A stretch of 64,000 nucleotides of DNA from positions 124,001 through 188,000 of the forward strand of contig NZ_JANZYP010000002.1 of assembly GCF_025506355.1 (NCBI RefSeq), written 5' to 3'. Both the position numbers and the translations under genes were made by a program. This DNA is from Sphaerisporangium corydalis (lineage in GTDB: Bacteria; Actinomycetota; Actinomycetes; Streptosporangiales; Streptosporangiaceae). Under the pieces are notes generated by a model, which was not told the origin of the DNA, ran no database searches, and saw only the letters and a list, made by a program, of their open reading frames with translations. Below, piece by piece: positions 52,646 through 62,636 of the stretch. Numbering within the stretch: the stretch's first letter is position 1; every line of letters begins with the position of its first letter.

Positions 52646-53620
52646 CTAACCAAGGTCCGGCCGGAGCGGCTCCCACCACTCCCGGTTCTCCTGGTACCAC
52701 CGCACCGTCTCGGCCAGCCCGTCGTCGAAGGAGATGCGGGCCTCGTAGCCGACCTCCCGCCGGGCCTTGTCCACGTTCAGCGAGTACCGCTGGTCGTGCC
52801 CCAGCCGGTCGGCCACCCTGCGCACCCGCTCCGGCCCCGCGCCGCACATCTCCAGCAGCCGTTCGGTCAGCGAGCGATTGGTCAGCTCCACACCCCAGCC
52901 GAGGTGGTAGACCTCACCGGGACGTCCCTTGCCGAGGACCAGGTCGATCCCCCGGCAGTGGTCGTCCACATGCACCCACTGGCGCACCACCTGGCCGTCG
53001 CCGTACAGCGGCACGTCCCGCCCCGACAGCAGGTTCGTCACGAAGAGCGGGATGAGCTTCTCCGGGAACTGGTGCGGACCGTAGTTGTTGGAACAGCGGG
53101 TGATGCACACCGGCAGTCCGTGCGTGTGATGGTAGGCCTGCATGATCAGGTCGCTGCCGGCCTTGGACGCCGAGTACGGCGAGCTCGGGCACAGCGGCGC
53201 GTCCTCCGACCACGAGCCCTCGGCGATCGAGCCGTAGACCTCGTCGGTCGACACGTGCACGACGCGTTCGATGTTCCGTCGCAGGCAGGAGTCGGCCAGG
53301 GTCTGCGTCCCCAGCACGTTGGTCCGGACGAAGACGCCCGGGTCGGTGATCGAGCGGTCCACATGCGACTCGGCCGCGAAGTGGACGACGGCGTCATGGC
53401 CGGGCAGCAGGTCCATGAGCAGGTCGCGGTCGCAGATGTCGCCGCGCACGAAGGACAGCCGAGGGTTGTCCATGGGTAGGTTCGACGTGGTGCCGGCGTA
53501 GGTCAGCTTGTCGAGAACCGTCACCTCGGCGTCTTCACACCCGGCGTACTGGTCGTCGAGCAGACAGCGGACGTAGTGGCTTCCGATGAAGCCCGCGCCT
53601 CCAGTTACGAGGATCCTCAT
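52646..53620 (-). CDS. rmlB: dTDP-glucose 4,6-dehydratase
   Basis: A 324-residue extended SDR converting dTDP-glucose to dTDP-4-keto-6-deoxyglucose, the branch point for the amino sugar. It shows GGAGFIGSHYVR, FAAESHVDRSI, STDEVYGSI, catalytic YSASKAGSD, and NNYGPHQFPEKLIPL, all diagnostic of RmlB. The ATG has no ribosome site; CAGCCT ends 6 nt upstream and the promoter boxes follow the cluster pattern, so it is probably leaderless. Confidence 0.95.
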   Translation of the reverse strand: MRILVTGGAGFIGSHYVRCLLDDQYAGCEDAEVTVLDKLTYAGTTSNLPMDNPRLSFVRGDICDRDLLMDLLPGHDAVVHFAAESHVDRSITDPGVFVRTNVLGTQTLADSCLRRNIERVVHVSTDEVYGSIAEGSWSEDAPLCPSSPYSASKAGSDLIMQAYHHTHGLPVCITRCSNNYGPHQFPEKLIPLFVTNLLSGRDVPLYGDGQVVRQWVHVDDHCRGIDLVLGKGRPGEVYHLGWGVELTNRSLTERLLEMCGAGPERVRRVADRLGHDQRYSLNVDKARREVGYEARISFDDGLAETVRWYQENREWWEPLRPDLG

Positions 53621-53626
53621 GCGCCA

Positions 53627-53659
53627 AGGCTGGCCTGTCCACCTCGGGCAACGATCGAA
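53627..53659 (-). promoter_or_regulatory. SARP-type promoter of rmlB (leaderless)
   Basis: Minus strand: TTCGATC (53659-53653), GTTG, CCCGAGG (53648-53642), 9 bp, CAGCCT (53632-53627), 6 nt, ATG 53620. The boxes are degenerate but spacing is exact. Confidence 0.6.
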
Positions 53660-53689
53660 TGCCGGTGGAAGCACCTGGTGAAAGGCCCC

Positions 53690-53722
53690 TTCGAGCGCGC
53701 TTCGAGCGCGCACGTCCATGCT
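53690..53722 (+). promoter_or_regulatory. SARP-type promoter of ABM gene 53729 (leaderless)
   Basis: TTCGAGC (53690-53696), GCGC, TTCGAGC (53701-53707), 9 bp, CATGCT (53717-53722), 6 nt, ATG 53729. The cleanest copy of the motif in the window. Confidence 0.8.
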
Positions 53723-53728
53723 CGGGAC

Positions 53729-54016
53729 ATGAGTGTGCTCGTGTTCGTCCACTACCGGGGTCCCGAGAGGCCGCTCAGGAGCGGTTACGCGCAGACCGCG
53801 GGGCAGCTCGCCGCCACCCCCGGCCTGCTCGGCGTCGAGCTCCTGCGCGGCGTCGGCGGCGAGGACCGCTGGGTGCTGCTCATGCGGTGGTCCGGAATGG
53901 ACGCCTACCAGTCCTGGGAGGGGGAACTGCGCCGCCTCGGCCACCCCTCCCCGCTGCGCCCGTTCCAGGACCGCTCACGGCCCGGCGGCCACTACGAGAT
54001 CTTCACGGAGAACTGA
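53729..54016 (+). CDS. Antibiotic biosynthesis monooxygenase-like protein, copy 3
   Basis: A 95-residue ABM-fold-like protein (VLVFVHYRGPERPLRSGYAQTAGQL, PGLLGVELLRGVGGEDRWVLLMRW, GGHYEIFTEN). It is shorter than the two in the PKS operon and most similar in layout to small cofactor-free monooxygenases. It is probably translated from a leaderless mRNA. It is the last gene to the right with the cluster promoter, so it marks the right edge of the regulon. Confidence 0.75.
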   Translation: MSVLVFVHYRGPERPLRSGYAQTAGQLAATPGLLGVELLRGVGGEDRWVLLMRWSGMDAYQSWEGELRRLGHPSPLRPFQDRSRPGGHYEIFTEN

Positions 54017-54227
54017 CGGGCCCATTCACGCGCTTATGGGAACGCGATTAATACCCGTGGTCGCGTGACCTTTTCTCAGCGGCCTGACTGATATCCGGTG
54101 AATGAGTTTCCGAAACCGCGCCCGTTTCGCACGGCGCGTGCCCGGGAACCGCGCGGCGGATGGAACGATCACTGCGTCCCGCACGTCTTCAGTGCGATAT
54201 ACCGGACCGCATGAGCGGAAGACGTGG

Positions 54228-55571
54228 ATGACGGTTCGACGTGCCGCCGTGCTGGCCGCCGCGGCGCTGACGGCCGCCGCCTGCGCCGGCGGGACCGCAC
54301 CCGCGAAGCCCACGGGCCCGCCGTCCCCGACGCCGCAGAACCTCGGGGTGGTGGTCGACGAGGCGCCCTCGCTGCGGCCCCTCCCGCTGGGCCGCGAGCC
54401 GCTCTGGACCCAGGACACCAAGGGCGCCGTGAAGTACATCAGCGCCGCCGCGCTGCACGGCGACGCGGCGGTCATCGTGGGCGGTCTCAGGAAGAAGGAG
54501 ACCCGGCTGGTGGTCGCGGACGCGGCGACGGGAAAGGTGCGCTGGTCGGTCGGGGAATTCGGTCCCCTGCGCGGCGGAGGCGGCGCGGTCTGGCTCGACA
54601 TGGCCTACGGCCGCTCGCGGACGCCCCAGATCGTGGGCAAGGGCGCCGATTGGGGGATCCTCGCCAACTACTATCTGACCGGATGCCGGCACCCCACAGG
54701 GCTGTGCCCGCTCGGGTCGGGTCCCTCCGACGAGACCGGGGTGGCCCTGCTGTCGGGCAGGGACGGCAGCGTCCGCTGGCGGCTCCCGCTCGTGCCGGCC
54801 AGGACGGGCAGGGCCGCCAGGGCGGCGAACCGGCTGCGGGGGGTGCTGGAGACGTCCGGCGGAAAGATCGCCCTGGCCACCGTGGCCCCCTCGCCCACCG
54901 GAGGCTTCGGCGACGTCCGCCTGGTCGCCGTCGACGTGGCCACCGGGCGGCGGCTGTGGACGCGGTCCGGCGTGCAGCCGGTGATGGTCTCCGGCGACCT
55001 GGTGCTCGGCCGCGTCGCCGGTGGCACGGGCGGGTCGAGGCTCGACCTGGGCGGCGGGTCCGTCGTCGCCCTGGACGCGGCGACGGGCCGTACCCGCTGG
55101 GAGCCGTCCCCCCGCATGCCCGCCTCGCTCCCGGCGCTGGCCGCCGGGAATCTGCCCATGGTCAGAGAGGTCAAGGACGGGCGTCTTGGACCGCCCCTCG
55201 TCCTCGACCCCGGGACCGGCCGCGAGATCGCCCGCCTGCCCGAGTTCGTCACCGGCTGCCAGACCGACGGCGTGAGCCTGATCGCCTGCGAGTACTCCGA
55301 CCTGCGGCAGCGCCGGCTGGTCACGATCCGGCTGGACGGCCGCGAGGTCAGGGTCGCCAGGCGTGAGCTCCCCGACGCCACCCTCGCGGCCGTGTGGCGG
55401 GGTCACGTCTTCCTGGACGACCGGCACGATCGCGGCTACGAGGTGGACCGCTCGGCGAACGTCCTCGCCGACGACCTTCCCGGCGAGCCCGTCGCGCTCT
55501 CCGAGGGTTACGCGATCTTCCAGGGGCGGTACTCCGAGATGCCGGGGTACTCCGTCCACAGGGTGGGCTGA
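54228..55571 (+). CDS. Secreted lipoprotein with PQQ-like beta-propeller
   Basis: A 447-residue protein with a signal peptide ending in a lipobox (LTAAAC, Cys19), a Pro-rich linker and a propeller with repeated ADAATGKVRW, SGRDGSVRW, DVATGRRLW and DAATGRTRW blades typical of PQQ-like repeats. No PQQ ligand set is evident, so it is probably a cell-surface binding or scaffolding protein. No SARP-type promoter precedes it; it is taken as flank. Confidence 0.8.
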   Translation: MTVRRAAVLAAAALTAAACAGGTAPAKPTGPPSPTPQNLGVVVDEAPSLRPLPLGREPLWTQDTKGAVKYISAAALHGDAAVIVGGLRKKETRLVVADAATGKVRWSVGEFGPLRGGGGAVWLDMAYGRSRTPQIVGKGADWGILANYYLTGCRHPTGLCPLGSGPSDETGVALLSGRDGSVRWRLPLVPARTGRAARAANRLRGVLETSGGKIALATVAPSPTGGFGDVRLVAVDVATGRRLWTRSGVQPVMVSGDLVLGRVAGGTGGSRLDLGGGSVVALDAATGRTRWEPSPRMPASLPALAAGNLPMVREVKDGRLGPPLVLDPGTGREIARLPEFVTGCQTDGVSLIACEYSDLRQRRLVTIRLDGREVRVARRELPDATLAAVWRGHVFLDDRHDRGYEVDRSANVLADDLPGEPVALSEGYAIFQGRYSEMPGYSVHRVG

Positions 55572-55591
55572 GCGCCCGTCGCGGTGATCCC

Positions 55592-55609
55592 GGCCATTCG
55601 GGAATGGCC
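55592..55609. terminator. Terminator after the PQQ-like lipoprotein gene
   Basis: GGCCATTC (55592-55599) pairs with GAATGGCC (55602-55609) around a 2-nt minimal loop, 20 bp after the stop. Confidence 0.65.
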
Positions 55610-56032
55610 TTCGTACGCGTGAAAGTTTCATTCTGGCCGCATTAGGCCAGGACGCGTTTCATGTGGCAGGACGGCGTTCCACTGTATGCACGAAACATTC
55701 AGCGGTCGCGGCGGTGGACTCCGAACTTGACCCCCTGATTTCCCGGACGTAAAAGTGCGGAGAAGTTCGGCAGCGCTTCCTGCACTTCGCACTAGAGCGT
55801 CACCGCGGACGGCCCTGTCCTCGCGCACCCGCGAAGGCCCGGCCATGTCCAGAGCCCTTGGCCAAGGGATCGCGGACGGCCCCTCCGGCCGCCCGCCGGT
55901 CGGCGCCACGTCATGCCAGGACGTGGCCGCGCGTCCCACCGGATCGCTTTTCGCGGATCCGGCCCGGTACGCGGGCCACGGCCCGGCCTGCCCTGGACCG
56001 GGCCCTGCCGGTCCGACGGAACGGGAGTTTCC
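55610..56032. other. Intergenic region before the pectate lyase gene
   Basis: About 420 bp without a supported gene. The left part is comparatively AT-richer (GAAAGTTTCATTC) and probably holds the pectate lyase promoter. The right part is GC-rich, with GGGAG before the ATG at 56033. No SARP box or clear operator was found. Confidence 0.5.
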
Positions 56033-57646
56033 ATGCGAAGAAGGAAGGACCGCGGCACCGGCGCCATGCTGGCCGCGCTCGCGATGACCCTCACCGCCAT
56101 CGTGATCGGTGCGCTGGCGCTGGTGACCGTCCCCAGCGCCTCGGCCGCGACGCTGTTCGGCGACGACTTCGAGGACGGCAACTCGACGGGCTGGTCCGGG
56201 TCCGGCGGAAGCTGGTCGGTGGTCACCGACGGCTCCCGGGCGCTCCGGCAGTCCGGCACCAGCGCCGACGCCCGTACGCTGGCCGGCGCCGGATGGTCGG
56301 ACCAGGCGGTGCAGGCACGGGTGAAGCCGATCTCGTTCAACGGCAGCGGGCGGAACGTCGCGATCCTGGCCCGGGCACAGAGCACCAGCGCCTACTACTA
56401 CCTCGGGCTGAGCAACTCCGGCTCGGTCGTCCTCGGCAAGCGCACCGGTGGCGCCCCGGTCACCCTCGCCTCGGCCCCCGCGACGGTGACCGCCGGCACG
56501 TGGTACACGCTGCGGCTGGAGGCGTTCGGCACAACGCTGCGCGGCTTCGTGGACAACGTGCAGGTCGTGACGGCGACCGACACCGGTTACTCCTCCGGCC
56601 GGGCCGGACTCGCCGGCTACTACGCCAGCGCCTCGTTCGACGACGTGCTGGTGACCGACGTCGGCGGCCCGAGCCAGCCGCCGTCCACGCCGACGATCAC
56701 CCCGCTGCCGCCCGGCGTCTGCCCCACCTCGGGGACGCCCGTCGGCTTCGCCTCGGTCAACGCCTGGGGCCGGAGCGGCACCACCGGCGGCGCCGGCGGC
56801 TCGACCGTCGAGGTCGACACGGCGGGCGAACTCATCTCCGCCATCGCGCAGACCGCGCCGCTGAACATCTGCGTGCGCGGCATGATCACGGTGCCGGCCG
56901 GGATGTACAACGTCGCCTCGAACAAGTCCATCGTGGGCGTGGGCTCCGACGCGGGCATCACCGGCGGCGGGCTCAACGTGGGCCTGGCGGTGGACGACGC
57001 GATCACCTCGCCGCCGGCGAACGCGGTGAACAACGTCATCATCCGCAACCTGACCTTCAGGAACGCCAACGACGACTCGATCAACGTGCAGATGTTCTCC
57101 CACCACGTGTGGATCGACCACAACGACATGTGCTGCGGGTACGACGGGCTGGTCGACATCAAGCGCGGCTCGTCCTACGTCACCGTGTCGTGGAACCACG
57201 TGCACAACCACACCAAGAACATGCTGCTCGGCCACGACGACGGCGCGGGCGCGCAGGACATCGGCCGGCTGAAGGTCAGCTACCACCACAACTGGTTCGA
57301 CCAGACCCCGCAGCGCAACCCGCGGGTGCGGTTCGGCGAGCCGGTGCACGTGTTCAACAACTACTACTACTACAACACCGACGTCGGAGTGGCCTGCCAG
57401 GCGAACGCCGGCTGCATGGTCGAGGGCAACTACTTCGACCGCGTCGAGGAGCCGGTGAGCAACTCCTACGCCGGCCCGGCCGGCCGGTGCGTCGCGCGCA
57501 ACAACGTCTTCGTCAACGAGTCGGGCCAGCCCGACTGCAGCGGCACCGTCCAGGAACCCAGCACGTACTACGGCTACACCCTGGACGATCCCAACTCGGT
57601 GAAGGCCACGGTCACCGCGGGAGCCGGGGTCGGCAAGATCGGCTGA
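56033..57646 (+). CDS. Secreted pectate lyase (PL1-like) with N-terminal lectin-like domain
   Basis: A 537-residue exoenzyme cleaving polygalacturonate by beta-elimination. It has a Sec signal peptide (to the SASA region near residue 40) and a jelly-roll LamG-like carbohydrate-binding domain (about 42-220). The parallel beta-helix lyase domain carries VWIDHNDM, the Ca-site-like DDGAGAQDIG, and HHNWFDQTPQRNPRVRFG, where the RxxRxR-type arginine is catalytic. GGGAG precedes the ATG. A plant-polymer-degrading function, like the acetylxylan esterase on the left edge. Confidence 0.9.
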   Translation: MRRRKDRGTGAMLAALAMTLTAIVIGALALVTVPSASAATLFGDDFEDGNSTGWSGSGGSWSVVTDGSRALRQSGTSADARTLAGAGWSDQAVQARVKPISFNGSGRNVAILARAQSTSAYYYLGLSNSGSVVLGKRTGGAPVTLASAPATVTAGTWYTLRLEAFGTTLRGFVDNVQVVTATDTGYSSGRAGLAGYYASASFDDVLVTDVGGPSQPPSTPTITPLPPGVCPTSGTPVGFASVNAWGRSGTTGGAGGSTVEVDTAGELISAIAQTAPLNICVRGMITVPAGMYNVASNKSIVGVGSDAGITGGGLNVGLAVDDAITSPPANAVNNVIIRNLTFRNANDDSINVQMFSHHVWIDHNDMCCGYDGLVDIKRGSSYVTVSWNHVHNHTKNMLLGHDDGAGAQDIGRLKVSYHHNWFDQTPQRNPRVRFGEPVHVFNNYYYYNTDVGVACQANAGCMVEGNYFDRVEEPVSNSYAGPAGRCVARNNVFVNESGQPDCSGTVQEPSTYYGYTLDDPNSVKATVTAGAGVGKIG

Positions 57647-57657
57647 CCCGGCCGTCC

Positions 57658-57695
57658 GGGGCCTGGCGGGCGCTCTCCCTCGCCCGCCAGGCCCC
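57658..57695. terminator. Strong terminator after the pectate lyase gene
   Basis: GGGGCCTGGCGGGCG (57658-57672) pairs exactly with CGCCCGCCAGGCCCC (57681-57695) around an 8-nt loop. Confidence 0.88.
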
Positions 57696-57743
57696 CAGGT
57701 CTTTCACGATCTCGCCCACCAGGCTTCCAGGTCTGTACGATTG

Positions 57744-57757
57744 ACCAAGCGCTTGCT
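57744..57757. promoter_or_regulatory. KstR2-like TetR operator overlapping the promoter of 57769
   Basis: ACCAAGCGCTTGCT fits the published mycobacterial KstR2 pattern AnCAAGnnCTTGnT. TACATT (57757-57762) touches it and ends 6 nt before ATG 57769, predicting a leaderless, TetR-repressed gene. Confidence 0.55.
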
Positions 57758-57768
57758 ACATTCCGCGT

Positions 57769-58842
57769 ATGATTCCCACGACCGTCTGGGGCACCGGCAA
57801 CGTCGGCCGCGCCGCCATCCGTGCCGTCGAGGCCCATCCGGCACTGAAGCTCACCGCCGTGCTCGTCCACGACCCCGCCAAGGTCGGCCGCGACGCGGGC
57901 GACCTCGGCGGGCTCGGCCACGATCTGGGAATCGCGGCCACGAGCGACATCGACGCCGTGCTCGCCACCGGTCCGCGCGCCGTGGTGTACGCGGCGTCCG
58001 GCGACATCCGCCCCGACGAGGCCCTCGCCGACATCGTCAGGGCGATCCGCGCGGGAGCGGTGGTCGTCACCCCGGCGACGTACGCGCTCTACGACCAGCG
58101 CAACGCCCCACCGGAGATGCGGGAGGCGGTGCTGGCCGCCGTCGCCGAGGGCGGCGGCTCGCTGTTCGTCTCCGGCGTCGACCCCGGCTGGGGCAACGAC
58201 GTGCTGCCCCTGCTGATCAGCGGGCTCGGCACGACCGTGGACGTGGTCCGCTGCCAGGAGATCTTCGACTACTCCACCTACGACCAGCACGACTCGGTCC
58301 GGTACCTGGTCGGCATGGGCCAGCCGATGGACTACGAGCCGCCGATGATCGCGCCGACCGTGCCGTCCATGGTGTGGGGCGGGCAGATCCGGCTGATGGC
58401 GCGGGCCCTCGGCGTCGAGCTCGACGAGATCCGCGAGACCGTCGACCGGCGCCCGCTCGAGACCACGGTGAGCACCAAGACGATGGGCGAGTTCGAGGCC
58501 GGCACGCAGGGGGCGGTGCGGTTCGAGGTGCAGGGCATCGTCGGCGGCGTGGCCCGCATCGTCATCGAGCACGTCACCCGCATCCATCCCTCCTGCGCGC
58601 CGGACTGGCCGGTCCCTCCCGACGGCGACGGCGCCCACCGGGTGGTCATCGAGGGCCGGCCGCGCATCGAGGTCACGGTCGAGGCCACCGACGAGGGCGG
58701 CAACCGGGCCGCGGGCGGGAACGCCACCGCGGCCGGACGGCTGGTGAACGCCATCGACTGGCTCGTCGCGGCGGAACCCGGGCTCTACGACGCGCTCGAC
58801 GTCCCCCTGCGCCCCGCGACCGGCAGGCTCGGAAGGAGCTGA
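57769..58842 (+). CDS. Dihydrodipicolinate-reductase-like NAD(P)-dependent oxidoreductase
   Basis: A 357-residue protein with an N-terminal Rossmann fold (VWGTGNVGRAAIRAV) and a DapB-like C-terminal domain (GVDPGWGNDVLPLL). Relatives are common in mycobacteria and other lipid-degrading actinomycetes and are usually annotated as dihydrodipicolinate reductase-like or amine dehydrogenase-like; true DapB is shorter. Substrate unknown. It is cotranscribed with the AhpD-like gene 2 nt downstream and controlled by the palindrome at 57744. Confidence 0.78.
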   Translation: MIPTTVWGTGNVGRAAIRAVEAHPALKLTAVLVHDPAKVGRDAGDLGGLGHDLGIAATSDIDAVLATGPRAVVYAASGDIRPDEALADIVRAIRAGAVVVTPATYALYDQRNAPPEMREAVLAAVAEGGGSLFVSGVDPGWGNDVLPLLISGLGTTVDVVRCQEIFDYSTYDQHDSVRYLVGMGQPMDYEPPMIAPTVPSMVWGGQIRLMARALGVELDEIRETVDRRPLETTVSTKTMGEFEAGTQGAVRFEVQGIVGGVARIVIEHVTRIHPSCAPDWPVPPDGDGAHRVVIEGRPRIEVTVEATDEGGNRAAGGNATAAGRLVNAIDWLVAAEPGLYDALDVPLRPATGRLGRS

Positions 58843-58844
58843 CC

Positions 58845-59357
58845 ATGCACATCGACATCCCCGAGGGCAAAGACGCGATCGAGTACGTGTGGGGGGAGAT
58901 GATCCCCGGCATCGGGGCCGCCGCCGCGAACTTCTCCTTGTCGGTGTACGCCCACACGACCCTCGGCCTGCGCGAGTTCGAGGCCGCGCGGCTGCGGATC
59001 GCGCAGATCAACGGCTGCGCCTTCTGCCTGGACTGGCGGACCGAGCGGGACGGGCAGCGGGTCGAGGAGGGGTTCGCCGACGCGACGGCCGAGTGGCGCA
59101 CCACCGGCGCCTTCGACGAGCGCACCCGGCTGGCCGCCGAGTACGCCGAGCGGTACGCCCTGGACCACCACGGCCTGGACGAGGAGTTCTGGACGCGGAT
59201 GACCGCGCACTACAGCCAGGCCGAGATCGTGGAGCTGAGCATGAGCATCGGGTCCTGGCTGGCGTTCGGACGGCTCAACCACGTGCTCGGCCTGGACACC
59301 GTCTGCACGCTCCCGAGCGGCCGATCACCCTCGGGAAGGCGCGCGGCGGCACCGTGA
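58845..59357 (+). CDS. Carboxymuconolactone decarboxylase / AhpD-family protein
   Basis: A 170-residue helical protein with the AhpD-like active motif NGCAFCLDWR (CxxC) near residue 55 and the SMSIGSWLAFGRLNHVLG C-terminal helix. AhpD-like proteins reduce peroxidase partners or act as peroxidases. AAGGAG lies before the ATG. It forms a two-gene operon with the DapB-like oxidoreductase; the C-terminal 15 residues look disordered. Confidence 0.82.
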   Translation: MHIDIPEGKDAIEYVWGEMIPGIGAAAANFSLSVYAHTTLGLREFEAARLRIAQINGCAFCLDWRTERDGQRVEEGFADATAEWRTTGAFDERTRLAAEYAERYALDHHGLDEEFWTRMTAHYSQAEIVELSMSIGSWLAFGRLNHVLGLDTVCTLPSGRSPSGRRAAAP

Positions 59358-59423
59358 CCTAGATCAGACAAATCAGTCAAAGTTACTCACTGGTACCCGA
59401 TGGTTTAACAAGCGAGAAACATA

Positions 59424-59437
59424 TAGAACTTGTTCTA
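59424..59437. promoter_or_regulatory. KstR-like operator upstream of the cholesterol oxidase gene
   Basis: TAGAACTTGTTCTA has perfect 6-bp arms and fits the published KstR pattern TnnAACnnGTTnnA. It lies 22 bp before ATG 59460, where a repressor would block transcription. Confidence 0.62.
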
Positions 59438-59438
59438 A

Positions 59439-61103
<1,665 letters not shown>

Positions 61104-61119
61104 CCCGCCCAAGCGAAAG

Positions 61120-61145
61120 TCGGCCACGGGCGCGTGTGGCCGACC
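61120..61145. terminator. Terminator after the cholesterol oxidase gene
   Basis: GTCGGCCAC (61120-61128) pairs exactly with GTGGCCGAC (61137-61145) around an 8-nt loop, 16 bp after the stop. Confidence 0.82.
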
Positions 61146-61247
61146 ATCACTCGCGGTAACGCGACACCCGCGACATCACGGCTCGTCGGTTCCGAGGCTC
61201 TGAGGCTTCCTGGCGAGCATTCCCCGGTGGATCCTGACGACCTCAGG

Positions 61248-61517
61248 TCACCTGTCTCCGGCATCGTCGGACGATCGCGCTTTCTCGGCACCATCGGACG
61301 ATCGCGCCTCTTCGGCATCGTCGGCTGATCTCGTCAACGTGGCAGGCTGAGGTGCTTTCAGATCGGAGATGGCACAGGCCACCGCCCCGATCATGAAGCC
61401 GACACCGACCAGCCCCCACCCGATACCCGCGTTGTTGCTGTTCCTGGCGAGCGACACCAAAAAGGCGAAGAAGAGAATCGTCGAACCGAGGAGCAAGAAT
61501 CCGTTCCGCCCATTCAT
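61248..61517 (-). CDS. Small two-helix membrane protein with repetitive tail
   Basis: An 89-residue protein with two hydrophobic segments (GFLLLGSTILFFAFLVSLA and GWGLVGVGFMIGAVACAI) and a charged C-terminal tail made of near-repeats DDAEEARSS, DGAEKARSS, DDAGDR. The tail is encoded by a 27-bp direct repeat at about 61260-61320. I do not recognise the family. It lies downstream of the CPBP gene on the same strand. Moderately likely to be real, given the membrane profile. Confidence 0.55.
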   Translation of the reverse strand: MNGRNGFLLLGSTILFFAFLVSLARNSNNAGIGWGLVGVGFMIGAVACAISDLKAPQPATLTRSADDAEEARSSDGAEKARSSDDAGDR

Positions 61518-61595
61518 GATCAGTGACCCTAGGGCATGCCGGGAACGGTGACCATGCCAGAACCGCTCATGTGATCCTGGGCGGTCCGCCTGGTT

Positions 61596-62471
61596 TCACC
61601 CGCGGCTTCGGCTGATCTGGTGCGAAGGGCCGGTGACGACCTGGTCCGTTCGAGCCGGCTGGTCCGTTCGGGGGGTGCGGCGCAGGGCGAGGAGTGTGAG
61701 CACTACGAGCATCTGGACCGCCACGATGAACGCCTGCGTCACGGGTGAGCCGACGCCGAGGAGCGCCATCGTCGCGTTGACGCCGAAGTGGACCGCGATG
61801 GCCGCGACGACCCCGGCGCTCTCGTAGGCGTAACCGGTCAGCAGGGCCATCGGGATGACGCTGAGCGAGAACAGCAGCCCGCTCCAGCTGAACAGGCCGA
61901 GATCCGCTTGGACGGTGCCGTTGACGAAGAACAGCGGCAGATGCCACACCGCCCAGACGACACCCAGCAGCAGGCCGGCCTGAAGGCGGCTCATCGACGC
62001 GCGCAGGCGGGGGTACGCCGTGCCGCGCCAGCCGGGCTCCTCGGCCAGCGGGCCGGCGATCAGCATGCTGACCAGGAACGGCACGGGCCCGCCGACGGTC
62101 GCGATCAGATCGCGTCCCGGTGCCAGGCTGACCATGGGGCCACCCACGAGCTGGGCGAGCAGCGCGGCCGCCAGCACGGTCGCCGACGCCAGCACCAGCA
62201 GGGGCGGCACCCAGAACAGCCGCATGCTCGGCCGGATTCCGACTGTATGAGCGGGGGCGGGCTGACGGCGGCGGGCGCGGCGTACCCGGACCACGATCGC
62301 GCCGATCACCGGGCCGAAGCCGCCGAGCAGGTACGGGATGACGGTGGGGGAGGTCATCGCCGGTCCACCGAGTGAGATCGCGACCAGCCAGAAGGCCCAG
62401 GTCCACGTGAACGTGACGGCGAAGAAGAGGGCCAGGCCGCTTCTCTGACGAACGGGGGGTGCGATGGTCAC
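61596..62471 (-). CDS. CPBP-family intramembrane metalloprotease
   Basis: A 291-residue membrane protein with about eight hydrophobic segments and the three CPBP (Abi) motifs: EEPGWRGTAYPRL (EExxxR), VVWAVWHLPLFFV (FxxxH-like) and HFGVNATM. Family members cleave prenylated or signal-like substrates or act in immunity and bacteriocin resistance; the target here is unknown. The GTG at 62471 is preferred because AAAGGGA precedes it; an upstream ATG would place the start inside the 39-bp repeats. Confidence 0.85.
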   Translation of the reverse strand: MTIAPPVRQRSGLALFFAVTFTWTWAFWLVAISLGGPAMTSPTVIPYLLGGFGPVIGAIVVRVRRARRRQPAPAHTVGIRPSMRLFWVPPLLVLASATVLAAALLAQLVGGPMVSLAPGRDLIATVGGPVPFLVSMLIAGPLAEEPGWRGTAYPRLRASMSRLQAGLLLGVVWAVWHLPLFFVNGTVQADLGLFSWSGLLFSLSVIPMALLTGYAYESAGVVAAIAVHFGVNATMALLGVGSPVTQAFIVAVQMLVVLTLLALRRTPRTDQPARTDQVVTGPSHQISRSRG

Positions 62472-62485
62472 GTCTTGTTCCCTTT

Positions 62486-62636
62486 CAGGGGCGTCGCACG
62501 AAGGAGTCATTCCTTCGGCATCCAGGGGCGTCGCACGAAGGAGTTCATTCCTTCGGCATTTCAGGGGCGTCGCACGAAGGAGTTCATTCCTTCGGCATTT
62601 CAGGGGCGTCGTACGAAGGAGTTCATTCCTTCGGCA
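62486..62636. repeat. Four tandem 39-bp units, each with a hairpin
   Basis: Units begin CAGGGGCGTCG at 62486, 62523, 62562 and 62601 (first step 37 bp, then 39 bp). Each contains the inverted repeat CGAAGGA...TCCTTCG, 7 bp per arm. They fill the gap between the hydrolase stop (62623, inside the last unit) and the CPBP start. Copies are nearly identical, so expansion is recent. Confidence 0.85.

Noticed and set aside
62486-62636. Short regularly spaced repeats as a CRISPR array
   Set aside because: The 39-bp units are contiguous and nearly identical with no unique spacers, and no cas genes are nearby.
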